A stretch of 64,000 nucleotides of DNA from Salinimicrobium terrae DSM 17865. Lineage in GTDB: Bacteria > Bacteroidota > Bacteroidia > Flavobacteriales > Flavobacteriaceae. Positions 7,858 to 16,868 of this stretch are shown here, one piece after another. The notes under the pieces were generated by a model. The model ran no database searches, was not told where the DNA came from, and worked only from the letters and a program-made list of their open reading frames with translations. The translations under genes and the position numbers were made by a program. The stretch is from the NCBI RefSeq assembly GCF_000424665.1, contig NZ_AUKI01000020.1, forward strand, positions 62,001 through 126,000, given 5' to 3'. The first letter of the stretch is position 1; every line of letters starts with the position of its first letter.

Positions 7858-9549
7858 GTGTGCGGAATTGTATGTGCTTTCGACCTAAAGGAAGCTTCTG
7901 AAACCCTAAGACCCCAATTATTGAACATGGCTAAATGTCTGCGTCACCGCGGGCCCGACTGGAGCGGGATCTACAGCAATGAGAAGGCCATTTTAGCTCA
8001 CGAACGCCTGGCGATAGTCGACCCGACTTCGGGTAAGCAACCCTTAATTAGTGAAGATCAAAACCTGATCCTTGCTGCCAACGGTGAAATTTATAATCAT
8101 CGGGAGCTAAGAAAACAGTTTGAAGGAAGATATAATTTCCAAACGGAATCAGATTGTGAAGTTATACTTCCGCTTTACCGGGAGAAAGGCCCGAAGTTTC
8201 TGGATGAAATGAACGGGATCTTTGGGTTTGCAGTTTATGATGTGGAAAATGATGACTATTTTATTGCCCGAGATCATATGGGAATTATCCCATTGTACAT
8301 AGGCTGGGATGCAAATGGAACCTTTTATGTGGCTTCAGAATTAAAAGCTCTGGAAGGTCATTGTAACAAAATTGAATTATTCCCTCCGGGACATTATCTA
8401 TCCAGCAAAGAGGAAGGTTTTCAACGTTGGTACCAGAGGGACTGGATGGATTACGAGAATGTAAAGGATAATGAGACCAGTATTGCTGAACTACGGAAAG
8501 CCCTGGAAGACGCGGTTCACCGGCAGTTGATGAGTGATGTGCCTTACGGAGTATTATTGTCCGGCGGACTGGACTCCTCTATTACTTCAGCTTTGGCTAA
8601 AAAATATTCCGATAAAAGAATTGAGAGCGGGGATACAGATGCTGCCTGGTGGCCGCGCCTGCACTCCTTCGCCATTGGCCTTGAAGGTTCCCCGGACCTG
8701 GCCGCTGCAAAAAAAGTAGCTGAACATCTTGATACGGTACATCACGAGATAAAATTCACCATTCAGGAAGGTATCGATGCCATAAGGGATGTTGTGTACC
8801 AACTGGAGACTTATGATGTCACTACCATTCGTGCCTCCACTCCTATGTATCTAATGGCCCGTGCTATTAAGGCAATGGGGATTAAAATGGTGCTTTCGGG
8901 AGAAGGCGCCGATGAGATCTTTGGTGGTTATTTGTACTTCCATAAAGCTCCCAATGCCAAAGAATTTCACGAGGAGACGGTAAGGAAACTGGATAAACTT
9001 CATCAATATGACTGCCTGCGGGCAAATAAATCCCTTTGTGCCTGGGGAATTGAAGGGAGGGTGCCATTCCTGGACAAGGAATTTATGGACGTGGCCATGA
9101 GGATAAATCCGCAGGATAAGATGATCAATGGGGAGCGCATGGAAAAATGGGTGCTGCGAAAAGCCTTTGAAGATTACCTGCCTGCAAGTGTCGCATGGAG
9201 ACAAAAAGAACAATTTTCTGACGGGGTTGGATATAGTTGGATAGATACTCTTAAAGAAATGGTGAATGCGCAGGTTAGCGATGAGCAACTAAAAAATGCA
9301 CATTTCAGATTCCCTGTACAACCGCCTAAGAGCAAGGAGGAATTTTTCTACCGCTCTGTGTTTTCTGAACATTTCCCCAGCGATGCTGCAGCCTTGTCTG
9401 TTCCTTCTGTACCATCTGTGGCTTGTAGTACGCCTACTGCCCTGGAATGGGATGAATCTTTCAGAAATTTGAATGATCCTTCAGGAAGAGCTGTTGCTAA
9501 CGTACATTCCGATGCGTACAAGAAAGAAATGCGAAATGCTGCTCTTTAA
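7858..9549 (+). CDS. asnB: Asparagine synthase B (glutamine-hydrolysing)
   Basis: It converts aspartate, glutamine and ATP to asparagine, glutamate, AMP and PPi in the cytosol. The N-terminal glutaminase domain (about 1-200) starts with Cys2, which becomes the catalytic N-terminal nucleophile after Met removal, and has CLRHRGPDWSG and LAANGEIYNH. The synthetase domain carries the ATP pyrophosphatase loop LLSGGLDSS, VLSGEGADEIFGGY and EGRVPFLDKEF. The length of 563 matches the AsnB family (E. coli 554). The start must be GTG at 7858, because only this frame gives M-C-G-I-V. An ATG at 7856 overlaps it in another frame. An inverted repeat lies just upstream and a strong terminator follows at 9598. 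Confidence 0.96.
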   Translation: MCGIVCAFDLKEASETLRPQLLNMAKCLRHRGPDWSGIYSNEKAILAHERLAIVDPTSGKQPLISEDQNLILAANGEIYNHRELRKQFEGRYNFQTESDCEVILPLYREKGPKFLDEMNGIFGFAVYDVENDDYFIARDHMGIIPLYIGWDANGTFYVASELKALEGHCNKIELFPPGHYLSSKEEGFQRWYQRDWMDYENVKDNETSIAELRKALEDAVHRQLMSDVPYGVLLSGGLDSSITSALAKKYSDKRIESGDTDAAWWPRLHSFAIGLEGSPDLAAAKKVAEHLDTVHHEIKFTIQEGIDAIRDVVYQLETYDVTTIRASTPMYLMARAIKAMGIKMVLSGEGADEIFGGYLYFHKAPNAKEFHEETVRKLDKLHQYDCLRANKSLCAWGIEGRVPFLDKEFMDVAMRINPQDKMINGERMEKWVLRKAFEDYLPASVAWRQKEQFSDGVGYSWIDTLKEMVNAQVSDEQLKNAHFRFPVQPPKSKEEFFYRSVFSEHFPSDAAALSVPSVPSVACSTPTALEWDESFRNLNDPSGRAVANVHSDAYKKEMRNAAL

Positions 9550-9597
9550 AAAAGGGCTTTGAACCTGATTAATTTCAATAAAAATACTGGCAAAGAT

Positions 9598-9630
9598 AAA
9601 CCCCTCAGTGAAATTTCATTGAGGGGTTTT
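9598..9630. terminator. Bidirectional rho-independent terminator between asnB and tonB
   Basis: A 16-bp stem, AAACCCCTCAGTGAAA against TTTCATTGAGGGGTTT, has one G-T pair and almost no loop, with T-rich sequence on both strands. It serves the convergent asnB and tonB genes. Confidence 0.85.
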
Positions 9631-9647
9631 ATTTAATTGGTGTTAGA

Positions 9648-10388
9648 TCAAATCCGGTCCCGAACTTCGTACATAATTGGTAAGGAATATTCAACGGCAA
9701 CGGGTTTATCTCTTTGCCTGCCGGGAATCATTTTAGGTAGAAGATTGACCACACGTTGTGCTTCCTCTTCCAGTCTCTTATTAGGTGCTCTGACACGAAC
9801 ATCGGCCACATCTCCGTGTTCGTTGATCTTAAACACAACAAAGATCCTGTTCATCCCTGTAATTCCCAATTCTTCACTTATGCCGACATCGAAATGTTTC
9901 CTTACATGGGCATCAATTTTTTGAGACATGCACTTCTTCTGCTCCTCCTTATTCTTTATATCTTCACAGCCCGGGAAGGTAGGGATCTGTTGAACCACCA
10001 TAAAGGGTATTTTTTCAATTTCCTCCTCCTCCTCTTCAAAGGCGACTTCTTCTACCTCCACTATCTCTATTTTATCATCCTGAGTGCTTTCTGTAGACCG
10101 AATTTTCGTCTCCTCGACCTCTGCTTTATCTTCTACGACTTCTATTACCTCGGGCATTGGTGGTGGAGGTGGCGGAGGTGGCGGGGGCGGTGTGTTGAGC
10201 TGAGTAATAGGAATGTCCTCCTGATCGAAATCGGTTACCTGCACTTCCACCAGATCCAGGTCTTCATTTTGACTGAAATCCCACTCCAATCCTAAATAAG
10301 TGAGACTGAGCATTATGATCAATCCTACCTGGAAAAATATCAGACTGTTTTTACCGAGATCTGCCTTTGGATTTTTCTTGACTTGCAT
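9648..10388 (-). CDS. TonB-family energy transducer
   Basis: It spans the periplasm to couple the proton-motive force from ExbB/ExbD to outer-membrane receptors. One N-terminal membrane anchor (about residues 16-35, LIFFQVGLIIMLSLTYLGL) follows a short basic cytoplasmic tail. Then comes an 11-residue proline run at about 67-77, acidic repeats rich in Glu and Val (about 80-125), and a C-terminal TonB domain with FPGCED, MNRIFVVFKINEHGDVADVRVRAPN and MIPGRQRDKPVAVEYSLPI. This layout is typical of Bacteroidota TonB. No ExbB/ExbD or receptor gene is adjacent, so it is an orphan here. It converges on asnB across a shared terminator. Confidence 0.92.
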   Translation of the reverse strand: MQVKKNPKADLGKNSLIFFQVGLIIMLSLTYLGLEWDFSQNEDLDLVEVQVTDFDQEDIPITQLNTPPPPPPPPPPPMPEVIEVVEDKAEVEETKIRSTESTQDDKIEIVEVEEVAFEEEEEEIEKIPFMVVQQIPTFPGCEDIKNKEEQKKCMSQKIDAHVRKHFDVGISEELGITGMNRIFVVFKINEHGDVADVRVRAPNKRLEEEAQRVVNLLPKMIPGRQRDKPVAVEYSLPIMYEVRDRI

Positions 10389-10625
10389 AACAGTAGATTT
10401 AGAAGTTAATAACTAAATCATTATAATTTTAAGGGTCTCCCCTTTTTAAAAATCTATTTTTTAGATTCTCCTCCATCTTCATTTTTTCAGTCTCCAGGCA
10501 CCTATATTACCTGTTTAATTACAGGAGAAAATTATGGTAGTTCTTCATCAATATTCTTGAAAACATGCATCTAAAACCATATTAAAGATAGAGACAGTAT
10601 ATGGGTTAAAGAATGATATTTGTCA

Positions 10626-10817
10626 TCAAGATTTAATTAAAAAGAGTAATAAAAAAGAGCCGATTCTCGACAGGCTCTCTTTTGTCCATAATATGTTCAT
10701 CCAGACCATAGGTATTACCTGTTCGGCGGTAGGATATTGCCCGCCGTAGGGGTGTTCGGTATAAATGTTTGAAAACAATTCTTTTCTTGCCTGTGTTTCC
10801 GCTCTCGATAAGACACA
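10626..10817 (-). pseudogene. Possible gene remnant (C-terminal fragment)
   Basis: A minus-strand frame without a start codon, open from a TAG at 10818-10820 to the stop at 10626, reads as plausible protein: QARKELFSNIYTEHPYGG, then QYPTAEQVIPMVWMN. The composition fits a real coding sequence better than the other frames do. I do not recognise the family. An alternative is random open frame plus a small RNA with the hairpin at 10656-10678. Confidence 0.25.
10648..10680 (-). terminator. Possible minus-strand terminator hairpin
   Basis: AGAGCC (10656-10661) pairs with GGCTCT (10673-10678). On the minus strand the hairpin is followed by six T residues. It overlaps the remnant frame at 10626-10817. 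Confidence 0.4.
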
Positions 10818-11193
10818 CTAAAGTTTCGGTTCCTGTCTTATTTTAGCGCTCAACCTCACTTTCAGCCAATTTTGGATATACGAGTAAATCTCCAGGCTTT
10901 CCTAAAACTGAGAATCAAATTTTAATTCTTTGTTCCCAAAAATTTAATCTGAAAGCCCGAACCCCGAATTCTTAAACTTTAAGCGGTGAACTCTTAAACT
11001 TGAATTTATATTGTTTCATTTTGCTTATATTCCGACTCAGGACATCTTTTAGAATCCTATAAATATTCGTTATGCAGTTGTGGTGAAAAAGTCGTCAAAA
11101 CTACTTTTCAGCAATTCCAATTCTGCCGATAACCATTTGACCTGGATAAAAACCTAGGAGATTGATTTTTACTTTTAATTTATTAAGTATTTA

Positions 11194-14100
11194 ATGGCAG
11201 ACGCAGATAGATCCCCTATGGATTCGGGAGAAAATGATATAAAAGAAAAATTCGATTTCATTCAGAAAGTGGCCAACCTGAGTCCTAACATCCTGTTTGT
11301 TATTGACCTGCAGGAAAAAAAGGTAATTTTTATAAGTAAAAAGGTTAAAGAGCTGCTGGGTTATGATTCTGAATATTTTCTAAACAAGGGTTCCGATATT
11401 TTCCAGATCATTCTCCATCCAGATGATTATGAGCGGCGTATAGATAACCTCGAAAAGTGTAAATCACTTTCGGGGGAGGAAGAGTGTGAAATAGAGGTTC
11501 GATTACGTGCCGACGAAAATCAATGGGAGTGGTACAGGATTAAGGAGAAAATTTTTAAACAAGACCAAAACGGCAAAGTTTCTCATATCCTGGGTATCGC
11601 TCAAAATATTCATGAGCAAAAATTAGGAGAAGAAAAATTACAGGAAGAGCACAGAAGACTTCAAAATGCTCAGAAGATTGGTCATATTGGAAGTTTTGAA
11701 AGAGAACTCCCGGGAAATCTTCTAAAAGGGTCAAAAGAATTTTTTAATATTCTGGGCATTGAACCACGGCAGGAGGGCATTACTCTTGAGGAATTTTATT
11801 CTTATGTACATTCTGAAGATTTACAACCTCTTATAGATGCGGTAGACACCACACATACCACAGGACAGCCTGTTGACACCCTCACCCGTTTTGTTCGTCC
11901 CGATCAAACAATAAGGCATATTCATCGAAGAGCAGCAATAACTTATGATGATAACGGAGTACCACTTCGGGTTTATGGTACAATGCAGGACATTACAGAG
12001 AGAGTGCAGGCAGAGAAAAAAAGAAAAAGAGCAGAAAAGCTGATGCGCTCTACCGAAATTCTAGCCGGAATGGGTAGTTATGAGCTTGACCTTAAAACCA
12101 ATGCAGCTTATTTTTCTGACGGGCTATACCACATCTTTGGAGAAGAACCCGGTGCTTTTACTCCTTCAATGGAGTGGGTAGACAAACGTTCACACCCCGA
12201 TGATAATTCCAAGGTCCATGATATTATTAACCGCGCAATCGATGAAAAGAGTAATTATACTTACATTCGAAGGATCTATAAAAAAGATGGCAGTCTTAGA
12301 ATACTCGAGGCACAGGGAAGAATTATTACCAATTCCCGGGGAGAAATTAGCAGGATAATTGGTCTTGTTCAGGATATAACAGAAAGAAGAAAGGCAGAAG
12401 AAGAGATTCGTAAAAGCGAGGATAAGAACCGTAACCTCTTAAGAGTTCTGCAAAATGCACCTGATTCTTACCTGGTGCTTTCCCCAGATTTCCGAATCAA
12501 GATGGTGAGTGATGCGTATTTACATGCCACAGACACAAAGCGTGAGAACATTACGGGAAAATATATCTTTGATGTATTCCCCGATAATCCCAATTTAAAA
12601 GAAGCGACCAGCGTCAAAACCCTTAAAACTTCTCTGGAAAAAGTTCTGAAGACAAAGAAACTGGATCGCTTGCCTATACTCCAGTATGATGTCCCCAACG
12701 GGAAAGGTGGGTTTGTGGAAAAATACTGGATTCCCAATAATTCTCCTGTACTTGATTCAAGAGGAGAAGTGGATTATATTATTCACCGGGCTTTGGATGT
12801 TACAGAAGTCATGAATGAAAAGGCCACTTTTAAAGGCCTGGTTTCCGAAAGTGAAATGCTTAAGACCTCTCTAGAGGAAATTAAGTTGCAGGCGCAACAA
12901 CTGAAAGAAAACAGGGCCCTGCTGCAGTCTGTTTTTGACGCCTCCCCCAATTCCATAATTTTATATAAGACCCTGTATGATCAAAATGGAGAACCTGAAG
13001 ACTTTGAGTTTTTTATGGTCAACGAATTTAATTATCTAACTCTTAAATTACCGCGCGATCTCATAGGAAAGCGGTACTCTGAATTCTTTCCTAATGTTCA
13101 TCCTACCGGCATTCTTGACCAATTCAAAAATACTGCAATTACAGGTGAACCCGCAGATTTTGAAGTCTGGTACGAGGGACAGGGGTTACAAAACTGGTTC
13201 CATTTTAGACTGGCTAAACTGGGTGATCTCCTGCTCGCCACCGCCGAAGATATTACGGAGCGTAAGGAAGCTGAAAAAGAACTGCTTCAACTAAAAGAAG
13301 AACTTACTGAAAGAGCTACAGACAAGTACAGAAAAATAATAAATTCCATGGATGAAGCCTTTTGCCTCCTGGAGATCATCAGGGACGATTCTGGAACTTG
13401 TGTAGATTACAGGTACCTGGAGGCCAATCCGGTTTTCGAAGTTCAAACAGGTTTGAAAAATGTTGTTGGCCGTACTATGAATGAACTTGTCCCGAATATT
13501 GAGGATCACTGGAAAAAAATCTATGGAGAAGTTGCCTCGACCGGGGTGTCCATACGATTTGAAGATTACAGCGATGCTATGGAAAGATGGTTCGATGTTA
13601 ACGCATTCAGAATTGATGCCCCCAATGAGCAGCATGTTGCAGTGATGTTTAAGGATATCACAGATCGAAAAGAAGCAGAAGAGCGCAAATCTTTCTTACT
13701 TGACCTAAATGATGCAGTACGACCGTTAGAGGAACCTGCAAAAATTCAGGAGACAGCAATGCAGATCCTGGGAAGGCATCTGGAAGTTAGCAGAGCTTAT
13801 TATTCCGAAATATTTGAAGATGAAGATACCCTAACAGAAAGAAAGGGATATGTAAATAATATTGAACCATTAAAGGGTCAAGTGAAAATTTCTGATTTTA
13901 GTCCTGAACTTCACCAGCAGTTTAAGGACGGAAAAACCCTTGTACTTGAAGATCTGCTCAAAGTGTATGAAAATGACGGGAAGGCCAGGAACAGGGTAGG
14001 CGCTTCACAGGTTCGGGCTATAATTGCAGTACCCCTGGTAAGGAATGGCAGGTTAGTAGCGGTTGTAGCTGTTCAGCAAAAAAATCCGCGGCGATGGACT

Positions 14101-16146
14101 TCTCAGGAGGTAACCCTTGTTGAGGAAGTTTGTGAACAAACATGGGCTGCTATAGAAAAGGCCCAGGCAGAAAAATCTTTAAGGGAAAGCGAGCAACGTT
14201 TCCGAAACCTGGTGGAATCTTCTGCACTTGCAGTGTGGGAAACTGAACCCGACGGAACTGTAAAGAAAGACAGTACTTCGTGGCGTGATTTTACCGGGCA
14301 GAGTTATGAAGAATGGATAGGGAAAGGCTGGGCAAATGCAGTCCATAAAGAAGACAGGGCTTATATCGAGAGTCAATGGAAAAAATCAATAACCACACAG
14401 ACGAAATTTGACGAGGAATTCAGACTTGTTGATTTTTCAGGAGATTCCAGATGGGTAAGTGTAAAGGCTATTCCCATTCTTGACATTGAAGGCAATGTCA
14501 CAAAATGGTCTGGTATGAACATCGATATTCATGACAGGAAACAGGCCGAAGAAGCTTTGATCCACGCCAAAGAAGATGCCGAAGCGGCTTCAAGGGCGAA
14601 GGAAGATTTCCTGTCCACCATGAGTCATGAAATTCGCACTCCCTTAAATGCAGTCATAGGCCTTACAAATCTACTGTTGGATAGAAATCCCAGAGAAGAC
14701 CAGAAGGAAAACTTGAATTCTCTTCATTTTTCTGCTAAAAATCTGCTTGCCCTAATCAATGATATTTTGGACTTCAGTAAACTGGAAGCAGGAAAAGCAG
14801 AATTAACAATAACCAGTTTTGACCTCCCCGGACTCTTACTGAATCTTAAACAGGCACACCAACCTTTGGCGGATGACAAGAAAACAAAACTGGAACTACA
14901 TATAGATAAAAGCATTCCTGATCGCATTGCTGCAGACCAACTCAAGCTTTCCCAGGTGCTCCATAACCTCGTAAATAACGCAGTGAAATTTACTGCCAAT
15001 GGAACAGTAAGTATTTCTGTAGATCTTCAACAGCAGAATAAGGATGATCTCTTTTTAAAGTTTGAAATAAAAGATACGGGGATTGGAATTTCCGAAGAGA
15101 AGTTAGAGCATATTTTTGAAAAATTTACCCAGGCAGAGAGCTCTACAGTACGTCAATATGGAGGCACAGGTCTGGGGCTTAGCATAACCCGCCTCCTGCT
15201 TGAGTTAATGGGCAGCGAAATAAAACTGCATAGCACGCCCGGTAAAGGATCGCGTTTTTATTTTAGCTTACCAGTTAAAAAGGCCAAGTTGGGAGCTGCT
15301 TCACCTACTTTTTCTATTACGTCGGAAAACTTCAAAGATTTGCGAAATCTTAAGGTGTTGCTGGTAGAGGATGTGGAGATCAACAGGAAGATCATCATCC
15401 AGTTTCTGGAGAACTGGTGGCAGCTAAAACCTGATGAAGCTAAAAATGGTAAGGAGGCTATAGAAATGGCCAGCAAAAATCATTACGACATGATCCTTAT
15501 GGATATTAGAATGCCTGTGATGGATGGTTATGAAGCTACTTACGAGATAAGAAAATTTTCGGGATATAAAGATGTGCCTATCCTTGCCCTTACTGCCGAC
15601 AAAAACCAGGAAGTGGAACAGGCAGATCACGAAACCAGGTTTAGTGGACTTTTAACGAAACCATTCGAGCCCCTTGATCTAAAGAAAAAGATCCTGCTTC
15701 ATCTTCCCGTTTCCAATGGAGAAATTGAAAATAATGAAGAACAGACCTCTTCAAAAGTTCCTTCTGAATTGTCTTCAGAAAAAGACTCTGAAGGATTCAA
15801 GGATGAAAAGGAGGATCCTCTTTTTGAAATTTCCAGATATACAGAGATAGCCGGTGAGAATGAGGAGATACTGAAAAAACTCCTTTCGAATTCTATTAAA
15901 AGTCTGCAACTGTATCAAAAGGAATTTACAACTGCGGCAAATGAGAAAAATTTAGTTGGCCTTTCCGATCTTGTTCACAAGAACACGACCTCCCTGCATT
16001 ACCTGCAGGCCAATGGTCTCACTAAGAAAATTAATGAGTTCAGGGAAATCCTGACAAACTCAGATTCAGATTTAGAGGAAAAACAAAAAGAAATTCTGCG
16101 AGAGTTCAGATCAATTATTGCCGGTCTGGAAGATTTAAGAAAATAG
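11194..16146 (+). CDS. Hybrid sensor histidine kinase: seven PAS, GAF, HisKA, HATPase, receiver, Hpt-like
   Basis: A 1650-residue soluble kinase without membrane segments. PAS modules lie at about 25-145, 155-275, 280-400, 410-545, 575-695, 710-830 and 995-1125; most end in the PAC signature D-I-T-E-R. A GAF domain lies at about 835-990. HisKA has the phospho-acceptor His1145 in MSHEIRTPLN, the ATPase domain (about 1245-1360) has NLVNNAVKFT, DTGIGIS and GGTGLGLSI, and the receiver (about 1385-1500) has Asp1437 in MDIRMPVMDG. A C-terminal helical segment (about 1545-1645) resembles an Hpt domain, with a His in LVHKNTTSL, but lacks the usual HxLKG. No output regulator is adjacent, so its target is unknown. 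The many PAS and GAF modules suggest cytosolic sensing, ligands not visible. Confidence 0.93.
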   Translation: MADADRSPMDSGENDIKEKFDFIQKVANLSPNILFVIDLQEKKVIFISKKVKELLGYDSEYFLNKGSDIFQIILHPDDYERRIDNLEKCKSLSGEEECEIEVRLRADENQWEWYRIKEKIFKQDQNGKVSHILGIAQNIHEQKLGEEKLQEEHRRLQNAQKIGHIGSFERELPGNLLKGSKEFFNILGIEPRQEGITLEEFYSYVHSEDLQPLIDAVDTTHTTGQPVDTLTRFVRPDQTIRHIHRRAAITYDDNGVPLRVYGTMQDITERVQAEKKRKRAEKLMRSTEILAGMGSYELDLKTNAAYFSDGLYHIFGEEPGAFTPSMEWVDKRSHPDDNSKVHDIINRAIDEKSNYTYIRRIYKKDGSLRILEAQGRIITNSRGEISRIIGLVQDITERRKAEEEIRKSEDKNRNLLRVLQNAPDSYLVLSPDFRIKMVSDAYLHATDTKRENITGKYIFDVFPDNPNLKEATSVKTLKTSLEKVLKTKKLDRLPILQYDVPNGKGGFVEKYWIPNNSPVLDSRGEVDYIIHRALDVTEVMNEKATFKGLVSESEMLKTSLEEIKLQAQQLKENRALLQSVFDASPNSIILYKTLYDQNGEPEDFEFFMVNEFNYLTLKLPRDLIGKRYSEFFPNVHPTGILDQFKNTAITGEPADFEVWYEGQGLQNWFHFRLAKLGDLLLATAEDITERKEAEKELLQLKEELTERATDKYRKIINSMDEAFCLLEIIRDDSGTCVDYRYLEANPVFEVQTGLKNVVGRTMNELVPNIEDHWKKIYGEVASTGVSIRFEDYSDAMERWFDVNAFRIDAPNEQHVAVMFKDITDRKEAEERKSFLLDLNDAVRPLEEPAKIQETAMQILGRHLEVSRAYYSEIFEDEDTLTERKGYVNNIEPLKGQVKISDFSPELHQQFKDGKTLVLEDLLKVYENDGKARNRVGASQVRAIIAVPLVRNGRLVAVVAVQQKNPRRWTSQEVTLVEEVCEQTWAAIEKAQAEKSLRESEQRFRNLVESSALAVWETEPDGTVKKDSTSWRDFTGQSYEEWIGKGWANAVHKEDRAYIESQWKKSITTQTKFDEEFRLVDFSGDSRWVSVKAIPILDIEGNVTKWSGMNIDIHDRKQAEEALIHAKEDAEAASRAKEDFLSTMSHEIRTPLNAVIGLTNLLLDRNPREDQKENLNSLHFSAKNLLALINDILDFSKLEAGKAELTITSFDLPGLLLNLKQAHQPLADDKKTKLELHIDKSIPDRIAADQLKLSQVLHNLVNNAVKFTANGTVSISVDLQQQNKDDLFLKFEIKDTGIGISEEKLEHIFEKFTQAESSTVRQYGGTGLGLSITRLLLELMGSEIKLHSTPGKGSRFYFSLPVKKAKLGAASPTFSITSENFKDLRNLKVLLVEDVEINRKIIIQFLENWWQLKPDEAKNGKEAIEMASKNHYDMILMDIRMPVMDGYEATYEIRKFSGYKDVPILALTADKNQEVEQADHETRFSGLLTKPFEPLDLKKKILLHLPVSNGEIENNEEQTSSKVPSELSSEKDSEGFKDEKEDPLFEISRYTEIAGENEEILKKLLSNSIKSLQLYQKEFTTAANEKNLVGLSDLVHKNTTSLHYLQANGLTKKINEFREILTNSDSDLEEKQKEILREFRSIIAGLEDLRK

Positions 16147-16153
16147 GTGATCT

Positions 16154-16210
16154 GTTTATAGAGGGTCTGTTTTAAAACAATTAACTCTCATCCTGACTTT
16201 ACTGGCAGGT
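16154..16210. repeat. Degraded copy of the intergenic repeat family
   Basis: AGAGGGTCTGTTTTAAAAC followed by TCATCCTGAC resembles the left end and interior of the 642-776 element. It again lies between convergent genes. No right end is found. Confidence 0.3.
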
Positions 16211-16360
16211 TTCAATTACCATTTCTTCATATTTTTCCAATACCTGTTTTTTGCCGGCTGAATGGAAATTGCCAATCCCCCACCGGAAGCCAGGTTCTGG
16301 TGAAGTTTAGATTCCAAATTCACCAGTACCTTTCTTATAGTGTAGCTATGATCAAGATAC

Positions 16361-16582
16361 TTAAGATTTTGTAGGCAAATCAAATGCCGTCGCTTCGTGT
16401 TCAAAGTGGCCGCGATGGGAACCATCACAAAAAGGTTTATTGGCAGACCTGCCGCAGCGGCATAGACTCACCTTTTCCCTCCCTCCCAGATGGTATTCCT
16501 TTCCGTTCTTATCAACTATTTGAAAGTCCCCGTCAATGATGAGGGAGCCATTATTGTTCACGGTAATTTTTGTCTTTGACAT
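16361..16582 (-). CDS. CDGSH-type iron-sulfur protein
   Basis: A 73-residue protein whose C-terminal half has the CDGSH iron-sulfur motif: Cys41-x-Cys43, then Cys52, and His56 within KPFCDGSH. This 3Cys-1His set binds a [2Fe-2S] cluster of the mitoNEET type. The N-terminal half (ITVNNNGSLIIDGDFQIVD) is a small beta segment often seen in bacterial one-motif members. The ATG at 16582 was chosen over an alternative start 15 codons upstream, because the intervening residues are not conserved-looking. Likely electron or cluster transfer in the cytosol; partner unknown. It is divergent from the satD-like gene. Confidence 0.9.
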   Translation of the reverse strand: MSKTKITVNNNGSLIIDGDFQIVDKNGKEYHLGGREKVSLCRCGRSANKPFCDGSHRGHFEHEATAFDLPTKS

Positions 16583-16784
16583 TTTATAGAATTTAAAATG
16601 CAATATAACCTCTTTTGTCCGGAACAAAAATAGAAACTGGTCAACCTCCTGGAGTCCTTTCTTCTGCCTGATTTTTAAAAAACCAGCAAAACCTAAGTTA
16701 TTATATCAGAAGAAGTTCCACTTGTTCCTACTCTGTTGCAAATTCTCTTTCAGCTACTTAATGAGAAGGGAAATATAACTTAAA

Positions 16785-16860
16785 TATCGGCTTGATAACC
16801 GATAAACCAAATTATCGGGTTATTAAACGATATTTGCATATATCGGCTTTTAAACCGATA
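16785..16860. promoter_or_regulatory. Three 20-bp palindromes at a 28-bp period (operator array)
   Basis: TATCGG-N8-CCGATA occurs at 16785-16804 and 16841-16860, and a copy with one mismatched arm (TATCGG-N8-ACGATA) at 16813-16832. Starts are exactly 28 bp apart. The last copy ends 8 bp before the SatD-like start codon, so a bound protein would cover the promoter or the ribosome site. Self-regulation by the encoded helix-turn-helix protein is inferred. Confidence 0.75.
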
Positions 16861-16868
16861 TTGTGTTC

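Larger units (their letters stand above)
10389..11193. other. 805-bp intergenic region upstream of the hybrid kinase
   Basis: No intact gene is seen. The region holds the tonB promoter side, a short frame that looks like a gene remnant (10626-10817, minus strand) with a hairpin at its end, and an AT-rich stretch before the kinase start. No tRNA-like or clear riboswitch structure was recognised. Confidence 0.5.

Noticed and set aside
9756-10295. Long plus-strand frame of 179 codons across the TonB gene
   Set aside because: Its Trp/Arg-rich and Phe-rich stretches mirror the poly-proline and acidic repeats of TonB on the other strand; no family pattern.
10633-10818. 61-codon minus-strand frame (MCLIESGNTG)
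   Set aside because: Composition is unlike protein; a neighbouring frame on the same strand is more protein-like and was kept as a remnant.
16216-16428. 70-codon minus-strand frame overlapping the CDGSH gene end
   Set aside because: Overlaps a clear gene in another frame and shows no pattern.
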